A DNA stretch of 64,000 nt, taken from positions 427,838 to 491,837 of the forward strand of contig JANVFP010000037.1 of assembly GCA_027919835.1 (NCBI GenBank), in the 5' to 3' direction. Shown piece by piece: positions 1 through 11,249 of this stretch. Within the stretch, counting starts at the first letter, position 1. The number at the start of each line of letters is the position of its first letter. This stretch comes from Lentinula raphanica (Eukaryota; Basidiomycota; Agaricomycetes; Agaricales; Omphalotaceae). The notes beneath the pieces are model-generated. The model searched no databases. It was given only the letters and a program-made list of their open reading frames with translations, and had not been told where the DNA came from. The translations under genes were made by a program, and so were the position numbers.

Positions 1-3000
1 CGGGTGCTGTGGACGATGGCTGTTGGGTTTCCAGTCTGGAAGAGGAAGTCACTGGAGAGGACGGCTCCCGAGGGGCAGCCCAAGAACTATTTGTGAGAGT
101 AGGATCAATGGTGACCGTTGAAATTCAAGAAAGGATATAATGGCTCTTGGGTGAAGAGAGCAAGGATGATGGACTGTTTCTTGTTCTTTCAGTGCATTCG
201 CCTAGAGTACACGCGATGTCGGTAAGCTACTAAGCCTCGTTTCGAAGTTGTCAGTTGTTTTCGCACAGTATTTTTTTATTTCCGAGTTCTGAACAAGAGC
301 TACTGTACATGTTATAAACTTCATAGTTACTTTGTTTAGTGTCTTCTTCGATAGGAATACGACACGGGGAATTGAAGGTCACCGATATCTCTAGTCCTTC
401 AAGTTTGTCGAACGCCAGACAGGCAGAGAGACCAGTATGATAACGACCATCATGACACCATCAATTCGCCAGTTGTCGCAGAAGTTCGCTAATTCCCTCT
501 CATGCCACCTTCAGAGAGAGCAAAAGAAACCAAGGCTCCCTTTTCGGAAGCTACTTACCAGGTCCCAAGCTTGCGCAATCACTGTCAGAATTTCAATCCG
601 TATGATCCTCAAAGGTCCATCCCGTGATCGTAGCGCCAATGGAGGCCCGAGGGTCATTCGGTCGAACCGCTGTTGCCTGTGTAAGTGGAAGAACGGTTCA
701 TGAAAGAATAGACAAGGAACACCACTGATACCGACTCGACGCGGGTCACAAGAACACGCTTCTACTGGTAGGCTGGGCGTCCAGCTCACCGATCTAGACG
801 GGGCATACCCAGCAATTCCAATATTCAGTCCCGTTCTTGAGACCTACTCTCAGCGCTACCCCCGGGAACGAGAATAATCAAGAATGATCCAGCTCCGGAA
901 CAGACTGCCGACTTTTGAAATGAAGGAATCGTTTCGTCCCGCTGACATCGTTGAATATTGTGAAACCTGAACTCAAGGGGATACAATCGACTTGAGCCAC
1001 GGCTGACGAGAAGCCTTCGCTCAGATGTGACGAGCAACACGTCGGCAGATTCGGGAACACTCACTGGAGGTCCGGCCGTAGCGACGGGATTGAAGGGATT
1101 TCTGACCACTACAGCCTCGCAAGGAATTGATACCGGTTCTTTTGAGTCTTGTGCTCAGCCTTGCTCAGCAGGGGTTGTTGGAATATACAGATTATTGACG
1201 AAGCAAATCTGGACTTGGGATTGACGCTAGATAGCATATGAATCAGTCCACTGAAGAAACCGCATTATGTAGTGAACCACTGAACAACTTCAATACTGGA
1301 CCCGGCTCCGTATCTATCTTGGGATTAACCTTGGCCTGGACTAGTCCCGATATCGTTGGTCTGATGATACAGGGAAATCTATCATAATAATATCATAAAC
1401 CTGTGTACATCACCAGACATCACCTTCACGAAACGAAACGAAAGCAGAATCATCATCATCAGAAAGCAAATGAATGCTGCGTGACACTGACTGCGTCCGG
1501 AAAACAAGGGAGACCTCAGACTACTCACTCAAGGTCGCAACCTACGTCGGTAAGTCGGCTAGTGCGGAGTTGTATTGTGATAAGTCTCGTAGCGTAGCCA
1601 CAAGTCACAAGTGGAGGCGAGCGATAGAAAACCGACTAGCGAATGAAGTGAAAAACGCGGGACCTTGTTACTAACGTCAGACTATGTCCAAGCTTTCTGT
1701 AGAGGTCTGATATCGTGTCATCCTGATGCGATAATAAAGCATTTGAGGCGATAGAAGGCAGTTCACAGCAGTCTATAGAATCCTAAATAATTCAAGAAAA
1801 TATGTGTGACAGAAATTGCGAATAATGAAAGAATAAATCGTACCTGTTCAATCGCCCTGTATCGCCACTCTGACGCGCGATATTAGGGTATACACAAGGG
1901 TACCCATTGGCCGAAACGTCCATAACAAATTGAGAACCGTCGCAGTCCATCTCAACCACTGAATCAGTGAGAGCAATTTGATAAGACAATTTGCTAGAGC
2001 TTTTGACAGTAGCCAGAGAATGAATCGCGAAATTGTTTCATACTCGAAAGCTTGAAGTATGAACTTGCCTCTACGCTGTAGATCTGCTGTCATCCGAATT
2101 AATCGTCGCGTTTGAACAGCCAGAGATCAAATGCACAGTATACAGTACCGGGCATCATCGCCATCGCCATCCGAATAGCATCTACGAACGAGTCAGGCCC
2201 AGGACTCAGTTTTGCTGTTTTGCACCTCGATTCTCGAACGTTTTGGGTTTTGGATATTTGGATATTTGATTGATTTCTTGAGTCCGGAAGGGAAACGTGC
2301 CGAAATCAGCGAAGAACTTCAACTTGCAACAACTTGAGGGGCAAACGATCGCAGGATGGTCGGGACCTTCGGGACAGATACCATGGAACCAAGAAGATAC
2401 CTGAAGAATCAGGGCTATGCCGATGGGGACCGAGATGGACGCTATGAGAGCATTGGACGTGCAATGTCCCATGAGAAGCCCGTACTATCAGCTACTGCAA
2501 CTTGTCCAGCAGATGAAAAAGATCATAGTACAATGCGTACCTGGCCTTGCCATTGAACCAAAAACAGATATCCCTTGTCTAGCGCGACGGCGTATACTAT
2601 ATACAGCGTAAAACGCGGGTCCACCAAGGCTTGTGGCAGCGCCTTCAATTGTAAGAATCCGACTCGAGCATGGAGGATAATAAGAAGAAAACAAAGGTCC
2701 AAGAATCCCGGGCTATCGTCATTCATGTGAATGATTCTTTCATTCGAACTTGCCATACAAGATACAAGATCCAACGGCGGGAATAGAGAACGTGTCAAGA
2801 GCCCATTATAACTCGACATCGACGTCGGCGGTAAGGAAATGAAAGTTAATTCCAAAGCTGTTCCAAAGTGTGACCGAGAAATTTGAGATTCGTGACGGAA
2901 CCTGTTCAGCGTTGCTAGGCGTAGCCTCCCGTTAACCTCCACTGAAATTCGCTCACTGAACACACGATAATCATGGTTTCCGAACGACATATATCATTGC

Positions 3001-3713
3001 CCATAGCTATGATTTTGTAGGAGTTACGAGCTGGTGCGAGTGGACTGCTAGAAATAAAATTCCCGCTACCCTTTAGGGTAAGGGTTTTGTACCCATTCTT
3101 CATTTCTGTTTTGCACAGATTTACAAAAGGTCCGACACGGCCCGGATGTTCTCGATGTGTCACATGTACCCTCTTTGACCTAAACTGATTATCATATTAC
3201 TGTTTGACCTACGTTCAGCGTCGACGTCCATTGCTCTTACAATGTTTAGTTAATCTTTATGTCGGTCAGTTTCCAGGGAGTTGTAACTTGTTCTTGCTCT
3301 CGATCCCACTTTATGTGCGTTACAGTGGGCGAGTGGCCATTTTGGTACAATGACTGTGCGCTCCGCCTAATTTCATTTGTGCAAATCTGATGTTTCATAT
3401 AGTTATGACATTATTGCTATCTTGCTTGCGACATTCATCTTCGTTCCATGCCTATGTCTATTAACGGGTCTGATTCTGTTCGCAAACTCAACTTCTCTCT
3501 TGCCACTTTCATTGACTCTCATATCTCCTGGATTGGTTACCAACACCCGTCTTCTGCGCTCCAACCTTTCTCAATAGCTCGAGGTGTTTCATCTAAAGTG
3601 GAGTGTGATCATTTCACAGATGCTATCACCACTTCATATCGTCGTTGCGAACAACCTTTCGGTGAATTTTTCTTCGATGTATTTGGTTGTCTGAAATCCG
3701 TTTACCAAGTACA
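1..3713. other. Gene-poor stretch, no supported gene
   Basis: I find no open frame here with recognisable protein character. The longest is 155 codons on the minus strand at 2523-2990; it has no homology I recognise and no flanking exons that extend it. Composition is mixed with many stops in all frames. The stretch may hold decayed mobile elements, but I cannot name any. Confidence 0.5.
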
Positions 3714-3716
3714 TAT

Positions 3717-4111
3717 CACTAGGGGCGGAGCTTAATTTTACGAGTCGGGAAATTTTGAATAAAAAATATTATATAACGCCGGGAAATTATTCCCAATGAC
3801 CTTCCCAAAATAGTACACATTACCTGCAAGAAATAGATTCTTTCCCTTCAATGAAAAGTGCCGTTTTACGGCTTGAATATTATCTGATTTCTCATCCATT
3901 TTTGGTGATCTTTCACATTATACAAAGCCATTCTTTCCCATTATACAAAAATGACCTTTTTCATTATACATGAATGGTCTTTCACTGTAGATAATGATAA
4001 TCTTTTGCCCAAAAAGTTTCCTATCTATCCCGCCCGTAATTCATCTGATTTTACGAGGAGAAAGTAAATGCCCGCTTTTTTTAGGCGCTGGTATATGTAA
4101 GCAGCTCCAGC
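3717..4111 (+). repeat. Left 395-bp inverted arm of the CACTA element
   Basis: This arm is the reverse complement of 4285-4679. Pairing begins exactly at the CACTA terminus and ends at 4111, where the left arm reads into the spacer. It is AT-rich and includes a short triplicated motif around 3916-3970. Confidence 0.88.
3916..3970 (+). repeat. Three CATTATACA motifs at 23-bp spacing
   Basis: CATTATACA occurs at 3916, 3939 and 3962, always 23 bp apart, separated by degenerate CTTT-rich spacers. The mirror set lies in the right arm. Subterminal repeated motifs are the usual binding sites of CACTA transposases, so these are candidate transposase sites. That role is inferred only from position and repetition. 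Confidence 0.7.
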
Positions 4112-4284
4112 ACTTGACTGGTCATAATCAGTTGGGTCATTATCTCCCACAAGTGAAGGGTAAAGAAGAACAAGGGCAAGTCTCAAGTGTCAAAGAGCAG
4201 CAACTGAGCAAGATCATAGATGTATGATGATCCAGGTGAAGTAATTGACGGGTTAAGCTGACAGTATGTTGTGCTCAATTAGGC

Positions 4285-4679
4285 GCTGGAGCTGCTTACA
4301 TATACCAGCGCCTAAAAAAAGCGGGCATTTACTTTCTCCTCGTAAAATCAGATGAATTACGGGCGGGATAGATAGGAAACTTTTTGGGCAAAAGATTATC
4401 ATTATCTACAGTGAAAGACCATTCATGTATAATGAAAAAGGTCATTTTTGTATAATGGGAAAGAATGGCTTTGTATAATGTGAAAGATCACCAAAAATGG
4501 ATGAGAAATCAGATAATATTCAAGCCGTAAAACGGCACTTTTCATTGAAGGGAAAGAATCTATTTCTTGCAGGTAATGTGTACTATTTTGGGAAGGTCAT
4601 TGGGAATAATTTCCCGGCGTTATATAATATTTTTTATTCAAAATTTCCCGACTCGTAAAATTAAGCTCCGCCCCTAGTG
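4285..4679 (-). repeat. Right 395-bp inverted arm of the CACTA element
   Basis: This is the inverted copy of 3717-4111, ending in the TAGTG terminus at 4679. At its inner edge (4280-4316) the sequence TTAGGCGCTGG and its complement flank 15 bases, making a second small palindrome that is complete here but truncated on the left side. Confidence 0.88.
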
Positions 4680-4682
4680 TAT

Positions 4683-6004
4683 TAATATTGTAATGTCTTT
4701 CTACGCTGTCTATGTACTCATGCCTATTGTAGATCAATGTTTGATTGTCAAGCGCAGTTTTTGAACACTCTCCAGCATGTCGAGAATGTAACTGGGTCGA
4801 TGGAACATCCTCTCTTGTATGTGTGTAGGATTTCAAAATTTCCATTACTGAAAGCGAAGACGTTAGCTTGTTACCGGTGATGTTGACCGGTTATACAACG
4901 GCTGAATGTGTGTTACTGGGAGCACACACTTTCACTTGGTTCTATCCATCACTGGTCGAGAATGGAGAAGTCCTCCGTTTGCCTGCTGCAGGGCGAGACA
5001 TACCTGTTGATATTTTGGACGAGATCTCTTCTCCTTGGACACTGCTGGACTCTACCGAAAATGTCGGCCGACCATGTGGTGAATGTTGTCCCAATGTCTA
5101 GCGTCGAATTTCTGGCATGAGGGGGAGTGCAACGTTGAACTGGGGAGGCTTCACCTTGGAATTGGACTCAGAACTAATCTCAGGTTCATACCAATGGAAA
5201 CTCGACAGTGAATGTAAAAACGTCCTCTGTAAATGGAGCCTTCATCAGCCACAGGATATGAACCGGTGGTTGTGGTGGGTAAACAACGTGGATGATACAG
5301 TGTAAAGATTGTATTTATTTTGTATTTTATCTTATGGGAGTGACAACAGAAGCGAGTGGAAAACTTGAGGGGGTAGCGGGCCATGCCGCTTGTCGGCCCT
5401 ACTCCGATTATACTGTAATGCAAAGTGTGGAACCAAAGTTGATGAGGCAAATCCCTGATTTTTGTTATGGAGAACACAAATACGAAAAGAAGACAGTGAG
5501 GGTAAATGAGTATAATGGATACAAAACGGTTTCCCTAATTTCTAATGACCTGAGGAAGAGCGACAACGCAGATGCAAAAACGATAGCAGTAAGAAAACAA
5601 TGAAGGGGTAGGTATAATTTTTTTCGAAAGTAGGGTGTGTTTTCTTTGAACGACAAGGTGACAAGGAACTGAGCTGGTATCGATAATTGAGTTTTGTAGT
5701 GTTCTTGAACGACGTACGACGACGAACATGTGGCTGAATGGCCAGGAATAATATGTAGCTTGTTGAGGGAATTGAATGTATGCATGAATAATAGCGACGA
5801 GAAATCTTGATGTGTGCGTTCTAATACAAAGAGGCGATGCAAGAAAAGTGAGGAGTCCATCGTTTGGGAAGAGCATGCGATTCGTGCGAGACATTGATTG
5901 ATGAGTTGTGTTGAGATAAGAAAAAAGGTGCAATGCATATTGCAAATGGTGCCAAGGAGACCAAAAGCAAGTTTTTTTCGGAGGGTGGAGAGCGCGTTGC
6001 TCGT
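4683..6004. other. Intergenic, no supported gene
   Basis: Short open frames occur at 4868-5101 and 5292-5603 on the plus strand and 5535-6008 on the minus strand, but none has recognisable domains or splice-compatible neighbours. The last few hundred bases probably hold the 3' untranslated region of the Ecl1-like gene that ends at 6005. Confidence 0.45.
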
Positions 6005-7360
6005 TCAAGACGGCTGGCCTCCTGCAAGGCGTCCCGATAACGCATGTTCTCTATGAAGTAGACCACTACGCCCATGCCCAAACCCAGGTGCATCCTTGTT
6101 GCCACCCAAGCCATCGAGTTCGGAAACCATGACACGTCCCCGGTTCCGAATACGACTTGTGGAGTCCGCCTTCCGTCCTCTAGGAGCAATGTTGAACTGC
6201 TCCGTATCCACAGAAGATAGAATCATCTTCGGCGGCGGTGAACTGTTGCGTCTGAACGTTGCCCGTCCGCGGGGTATAGCAGATGTTGCATTCCAGTCAA
6301 ACACCTTCTCTATGCTACTTTTGCTCCCTTTGCTGCTCGGCTGGAGAGCGGATAATGCGAAAGGATTGTCAGAACGAGATCGAGACCTAGATGATACACT
6401 GTCGTGATTAGATATGCGCGTATTTCGTGAGGCTTCTAATTCCTGTCGGCGACCACGAGGTGTAGCTTGCATGGCGGCAGAGGGTGGGGCAGTGTACGGA
6501 TAATGATGCACACCAGCGATCGTCAATTTTGGAGTGGGAGGGGATGGTCGCGCCACCGACTGGCCAGAAGAATTAGAAACGGAGAGAGATGCACGTGGTT
6601 GAGTGTCATTAGATACTTGGAGCAGAGAAAAATATGCAGGGAGACTAGCACGGTTGCGAGTACGTTTCGCTTTTGTCAGAGTCGACCGTTTCTTATCCTC
6701 GTCTGGAGTAGATAAAGCGGAGGAGGACTCTTCATCTCGGCCTGAGCTTCCGAAGTCAGAATAGGTGTCCTCATCGGCAGATGACTGAGAATGGGAATGG
6801 ATAGGTGCGCTTCGAGGTGCACCATACACGTGCCCCGGAAAAGAACCAGAAGTAGGTACACGGCCAAAGGCATGGGGTCCAGCGTGAACGTTGTTTGTGC
6901 CAGAAGGCCGTCGAGCATAAGACAGAGGAGCTCGAAGAATACGATAAAGGCCATTAGATTTTGAGCTTCCTTCCGGGTAGTCATCGTGATAAGCCGCTTC
7001 ACTGCCGGAGACAAAGTTTGAATCGTCGTCTTCGTCGTCGGTGAGAAATGAGCACGAAGTTGAAGAAGCGGAGGAAGAGACAGAGTGGTGGTCTCTAGAG
7101 TGATAACCACCGAGGGCTTTGCCCAATGCAGAGGAAACCAGTGCTGGAACTTCACTACCAATGGCATAGCTTATATGGGGTGAAGAAAGCGCACTGCTCG
7201 CAGAGGAAATGGACGGCGAGGCAGTATCAAGATTTTGACATTCATCGCTACAATAAATGCGCCTTGAGAGAGTATTAGCTGCGTGAAAGAAAAGTGGAGA
7301 CGATACGTACCCGTCGTCCGAAAGATGTTTACCGCAAGTCAAGCAGATCTCTTCGAACAT
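6005..7360 (-). CDS. Ecl1-family zinc-binding life-span regulator-like protein
   Basis: The N-terminus carries the paired-cysteine signature of the fungal Ecl1 family: CLTCGKHL, then YCSDEC, which together would bind zinc. Ecl1-type proteins in fission yeast act in nutrient stress and chronological life span; that role is family knowledge, not shown here. I place a 48-nt intron at 7263-7310, giving a 50-nt first exon and a product of about 435 residues in which the two cysteine pairs are close together, as in the family. The intron is a multiple of three and has no stop, so retention would give 451 residues. The rest is low-complexity, rich in Ser, Pro and Arg, with an acidic DDEDDD patch. 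A glycine-rich C-terminal block near GFGHGRSG looks conserved. No other domain is visible. Confidence 0.75.
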   Translation of the reverse strand: MFEEICLTCGKHLSDDGYVSSPLFFHAANTLSRRIYCSDECQNLDTASPSISSASSALSSPHISYAIGSEVPALVSSALGKALGGYHSRDHHSVSSSASSTSCSFLTDDEDDDSNFVSGSEAAYHDDYPEGSSKSNGLYRILRAPLSYARRPSGTNNVHAGPHAFGRVPTSGSFPGHVYGAPRSAPIHSHSQSSADEDTYSDFGSSGRDEESSSALSTPDEDKKRSTLTKAKRTRNRASLPAYFSLLQVSNDTQPRASLSVSNSSGQSVARPSPPTPKLTIAGVHHYPYTAPPSAAMQATPRGRRQELEASRNTRISNHDSVSSRSRSRSDNPFALSALQPSSKGSKSSIEKVFDWNATSAIPRGRATFRRNSSPPPKMILSSVDTEQFNIAPRGRKADSTSRIRNRGRVMVSELDGLGGNKDAPGFGHGRSGLLHREHALSGRLAGGQPS

Positions 7361-10300
7361 GATAAGAGTACGTGGACGTCGCTTGAGACGACGAGCTGAA
7401 GAGAAAAAAGTAGGATGATGGGAGGATGAATTTAAGAATGGCCTGCCGTTTTATAAAGACTCTGGACGAGTCAGGGCGCCAATTTTGGTCAAGATCTAGA
7501 TGAAAATCTCGATCCACAGTTTGAGTAAATCTGTGACAGTGTGACAAGAAAATCATCAACAATTTTTTCAGCTTTGCACGTTTCCCACGAAACATCTTGT
7601 TTTCTCTCAACTTGAACCGGCAACGATTCTTGGACCGAGCAGCGAGCTTGAGATGGCGCCTCTTCACTCTCTCCAAAAACATTGTAAGTATTCTTAACAT
7701 CAGGTCAGCTGAACATCTTCCATATTACACTAATTCATCAGGTCTTTGAAATCGCCTGCCTCTATCACACGTTTGAAACACCGCTCGACTATGGTGCTCA
7801 CCATACACGTTCTCTCGTTTTTCTAGCGTAATTTTCGTTCCCCTCACGCGCAATTTACACGCGAATTTCAGCGGAATTTGCAGGTGAGCTCGGGAGTCGA
7901 CTGATCAAAGCGCAGGTCACGCTTCACCAGTCACAAGACCACGGGAACACGTGCTTTGTCACAGTGAATACATCATTGATGACCTCATCTGGAACGACCG
8001 AGGTAAAGTCGGTCGAGTGCTTGTCGTCCACTGAAACGGTTGCCATCCCAATGTTTTCTGCATGGGTTGAGGTATCTTCGCCTTTTGGTCGTCAAGTAAG
8101 TTTGCAAATTTGAACCCTCAAATTTTATCCCTTTTGAGATTTTATTATCTCTCTTATATATGCAAGTATGTTGCCCCCCTACATCTCAATCATCAATGTC
8201 AACTAGACCCAGCTCGAGATTTTATGGTTATACGCAGTGGCGTAGCTAACAATATTCTGTTACTTTCACGCAACTCGTCATTCGTTCCCGCTCTGACGGT
8301 CTGTCACACGAAACTACAATCTTTATTCACACCAAAACCTCTCATCTTTCGACAAATCCATACAATCGCTACTTCTCACTTGTTCAATTCTCCATCATAC
8401 CCAGTCAATCAAGAACACAAGCTTTCGATCACGAACCCATGACTAGGATCGCTTGTCGATGCCTGTCGATGCCCCAGTAAACTCACCCGTCTCCTTTGCC
8501 CCACATCAATGGATTTTACCCAGACGGTATGTGTCTGATTCGACTGATACAGAGATCACGAACAAATTTCAAAAGAGTACCCTTCCGGATGTCGGTCAAG
8601 GTCCTTCTCGAAGAGTCTACCATCAACTTATCCTTCCTTCACTCACACCGTCCCAGTCTAGCTCGCGCGACCATTTTTAGAGTATCAAAATTTCTAGCGT
8701 CCGCCGCCCCCGAATCTTTTCCGGAATTTCTCTGCGACTCAATGCGTTAACGTACAGATGTGCACCTTTGCGCCGCTGGTGATTGAAGCACGCGATACGT
8801 TTTGCTGTCTTGCTTGAGCTCATATCGCGTCGTGTGTACACTGACGTTGATGTTCACTGAAATCTTCAGCTCGGCCTGCTCACCATCAGATTCAGATTAT
8901 CCGTGATATTTCCCGGGACATATGTAGTAGGTACTTTGGAATTTCAGGTATGACCGCTCGATCTCGGAGTGGTCAAGTTCATATCATTGCGGAGGTTCTC
9001 TCAGTCTAACTACATAACAGAATGGACCACGACATTTCGGATGTTATGCAATTGCCAGCCAGCCAGACGGCAGGAAGCTGTATTACCGGACTGGTAAAGT
9101 GACTGTCACAGCCATCTGCGTCCACTTTCTTCAAGCTATCCTCATCAGGCCGCAGTCACCCCACCTTCTAGATAGCAAGAAGACTGGCCAATTAGGCGGT
9201 AATGGCTCTTTCTTGTTTCTTCTTCTTCCATATCACAGAACTTGCTCGTTGTCAGCCGAAACGTGCGTACCCATTGTTCGAGCTGATCTGACTGTGTTGA
9301 TGCTGTATTTGAGAACTGAGTCACAGCATATTGCGCGTCTGTCCCTATCATCGACCCTCGAAATTTTCCGCGGCCTCCTCCTGAAATTCTTACGTTCAAT
9401 TACTTGCCCAATTAGAGAACAATGAGTCGGTGAGGGTATAAAAGACCCTGTAGGTGAACCGCGTATCTTGTATCTTGTATTCATATCACAACGGTCACAT
9501 CAATGACTTTGCTCTACACCAAGTACATACATACAATGATCGGCTACTCGTCATAGACAGTCAACTCGACTGCACCATACTTGTTAGAGACACCATTGTT
9601 GTGATTGTGATGTTCGTGCGAGTGAATCTGTTGCTCACCCACACTTTTGTCCGTTCCGCGCGATGTACCATATATGATGGAGAATGTAATGTACATATCT
9701 CGCATCGAGCCTCAACGCCGTATATTACTTACCGATCGTGAATAGTGTAGTATACATAGTAATTTCCTCAAAGCGACACTGTGACCCAATCTGACCCCAC
9801 ATGCCTAAGTCCGCCGTCAATAATAGAGCGAACTTGGATTTTTATTCCCGTGCTTTGGTCTTTGTTTAGAAACATATAAACTCAGAAATCAAGTTTTTGA
9901 TTTCCAGCTTCTAAGCTGTTCTGTTCTGAGGGTAAATCAGTTATCATGCCTTTCCATGAATCATGACCCCAGAACAGCTTCATTTCACACCAGAACTCCT
10001 TGCATCAACGTCCCTGCCGGAAGTCAAAAAACACTCAGAGAACTACGAAATATGTACACCAATCGCCTGAAGATTCCCCAATCGTGACGAATAGGCCCGA
10101 GTCCGAGTCATCCTTGCCACTCGGACCCGAGCCTCAACGAAACACAGCTAACGGGAGTTCAAAGTCCTGGAAAACGGAAAAGCTGTTCTATACCTCAGTT
10201 GAATACTCAATCTGACCAAGACGGACGGTCCGATGTATGATGAAACTTGTTTGTATGGTTTCATCAAGGAGATAAAATGAGCACGCAAATATTGTGATTA

Positions 10301-11249
10301 ATTTGTGAATTTTCGTCTTCAGTCATATGTATGTGGTAAACCGGGAGTTGGGGTAAAGCTGGTTTGGACGCGGACAGAGTCGGTTCAATAGGGTTCAATG
10401 AATTGTTAATCACGTTTGTTCTCGGACTGTGTTGTGCTGTTGAGTAACATCATATGGACTCGTATCTCCCTCAAAATCGGAAGGCAAACTATCTTGCATC
10501 GTAACTTACATGAATGAGTTGATTCTGCGATCTTGAACCGTGTGGTACTTCATGTTACATCCCATGTTGTTGATTGGCAGGAATCGAATTCCTCATGTCA
10601 AGATTGCGCACCATGAGCGTCGGTATCGCGTCAATCTAACGACATGACATCGGAGACGAGAAGTCAGGTTTGTGGTTTGAACGAAAGCGGTTTATGTGGA
10701 AGCCGCCCTAAAGACTGTGAATACGCGTATGCAATTTCCAAACAATGAATTCTTCGATCGAATAACACGATAACATAGAACGACGACAGCTAGAACGATT
10801 GTTGCGAAGGTTCAGGATAGGAGTACCAAGCAGTCGGACTCGCCGCAGATTTGCAATTGCAGAACCCTGCTCGAAGTGAGTTAGATAGGCTTGATAGGAC
10901 TCATGGGACAGCGAAGCGAAATCCAGATGAGGAGCAATGATATACATATGCTTGACAGCATGACAATTCCATCGTTCGGTCGCCTCATCTGCACCACTTC
11001 GATCAAGCTAAGTTTTGGAGTCAAAGGAAGCGGCGGAAGGAACATCGTAATCTATAGTTTGTTATCCTCCAACCTCGAAGCGAAACAGAGAGCTACAGCG
11101 TGAACAATGGAACACGGGAGTTTTTGCCAATAAGTACCCTGTATGCTGTATGCACCGGAGGGTTTAAGCCTGGCTTCTGAATCGCAAACGAAGGACGAAC
11201 CTCCGACCAGCGCATAATGCTCTAGAATGAACTGCCGGAGGCATCGTTA
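7361..11249. other. Gene-poor stretch, no supported gene
   Basis: The first 300 bases on the right side of the Ecl1-like gene are its promoter. The rest has only short frames (for example 8110-8442, 8453-8680, 9099-9425), none resembling a protein I know. A lone GTATAAAAG at 9436 looks like a TATA box but no convincing gene follows. CAGTGGCGTAGC near 8234 resembles an end of a hAT-type element without a partner end. A 17-bp-stem hairpin lies at 10590-10665. I consider this mostly decayed repeat DNA. Confidence 0.45.

Larger units (their letters stand above)
3717..4679. mobile_element. Non-autonomous CACTA-type foldback transposon
   Basis: The element starts CACTAGGGGCGGAGC and ends with its exact reverse complement, so it has the CACTA...TAGTG termini that define the CACTA (En/Spm, CMC) superfamily. 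It is flanked by the same three bases, TAT, at 3714-3716 and 4680-4682, matching the 3-bp target duplication typical of that superfamily. Two arms of about 395 bp (3717-4111 and 4285-4679) are inverted copies that I could not tell apart when reading base by base. They enclose a 173-bp unique spacer. No transposase frame is present, so it would need a transposase supplied from elsewhere. Near-identical arms suggest recent formation or gene conversion. If transcribed, it would fold into one very long RNA hairpin. Confidence 0.85.

Noticed and set aside
2523..2990. 155-codon minus-strand open frame
   Set aside because: No recognisable domain, no continuing exons and a composition unlike neighbouring coding exons; an open frame of this size is expected by chance in several kb of non-coding DNA.
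4597..4845. Minus-strand frame running from the transposon into flanking DNA
   Set aside because: It crosses the transposon boundary at 4679 and is a chance fusion of arm and flank.
8230..8250. CAGTGGCGTAGC, similar to a hAT transposon end
   Set aside because: No inverted partner or 8-bp target duplication was found in the neighbourhood.
9436..9465. GTAGGTGAACC resembling the 3' end of 18S rRNA
   Set aside because: Only 11 bases match and flanking rRNA sequence is absent, so it is a chance match.
10560..10670. tRNA-like hairpin with a GAATTCGATTCC box
   Set aside because: The minus strand has a B-box-like motif, but no acceptable A box, anticodon stem or matching acceptor stem can be drawn; it is only an imperfect hairpin (TCATGTC..GATTG arms).
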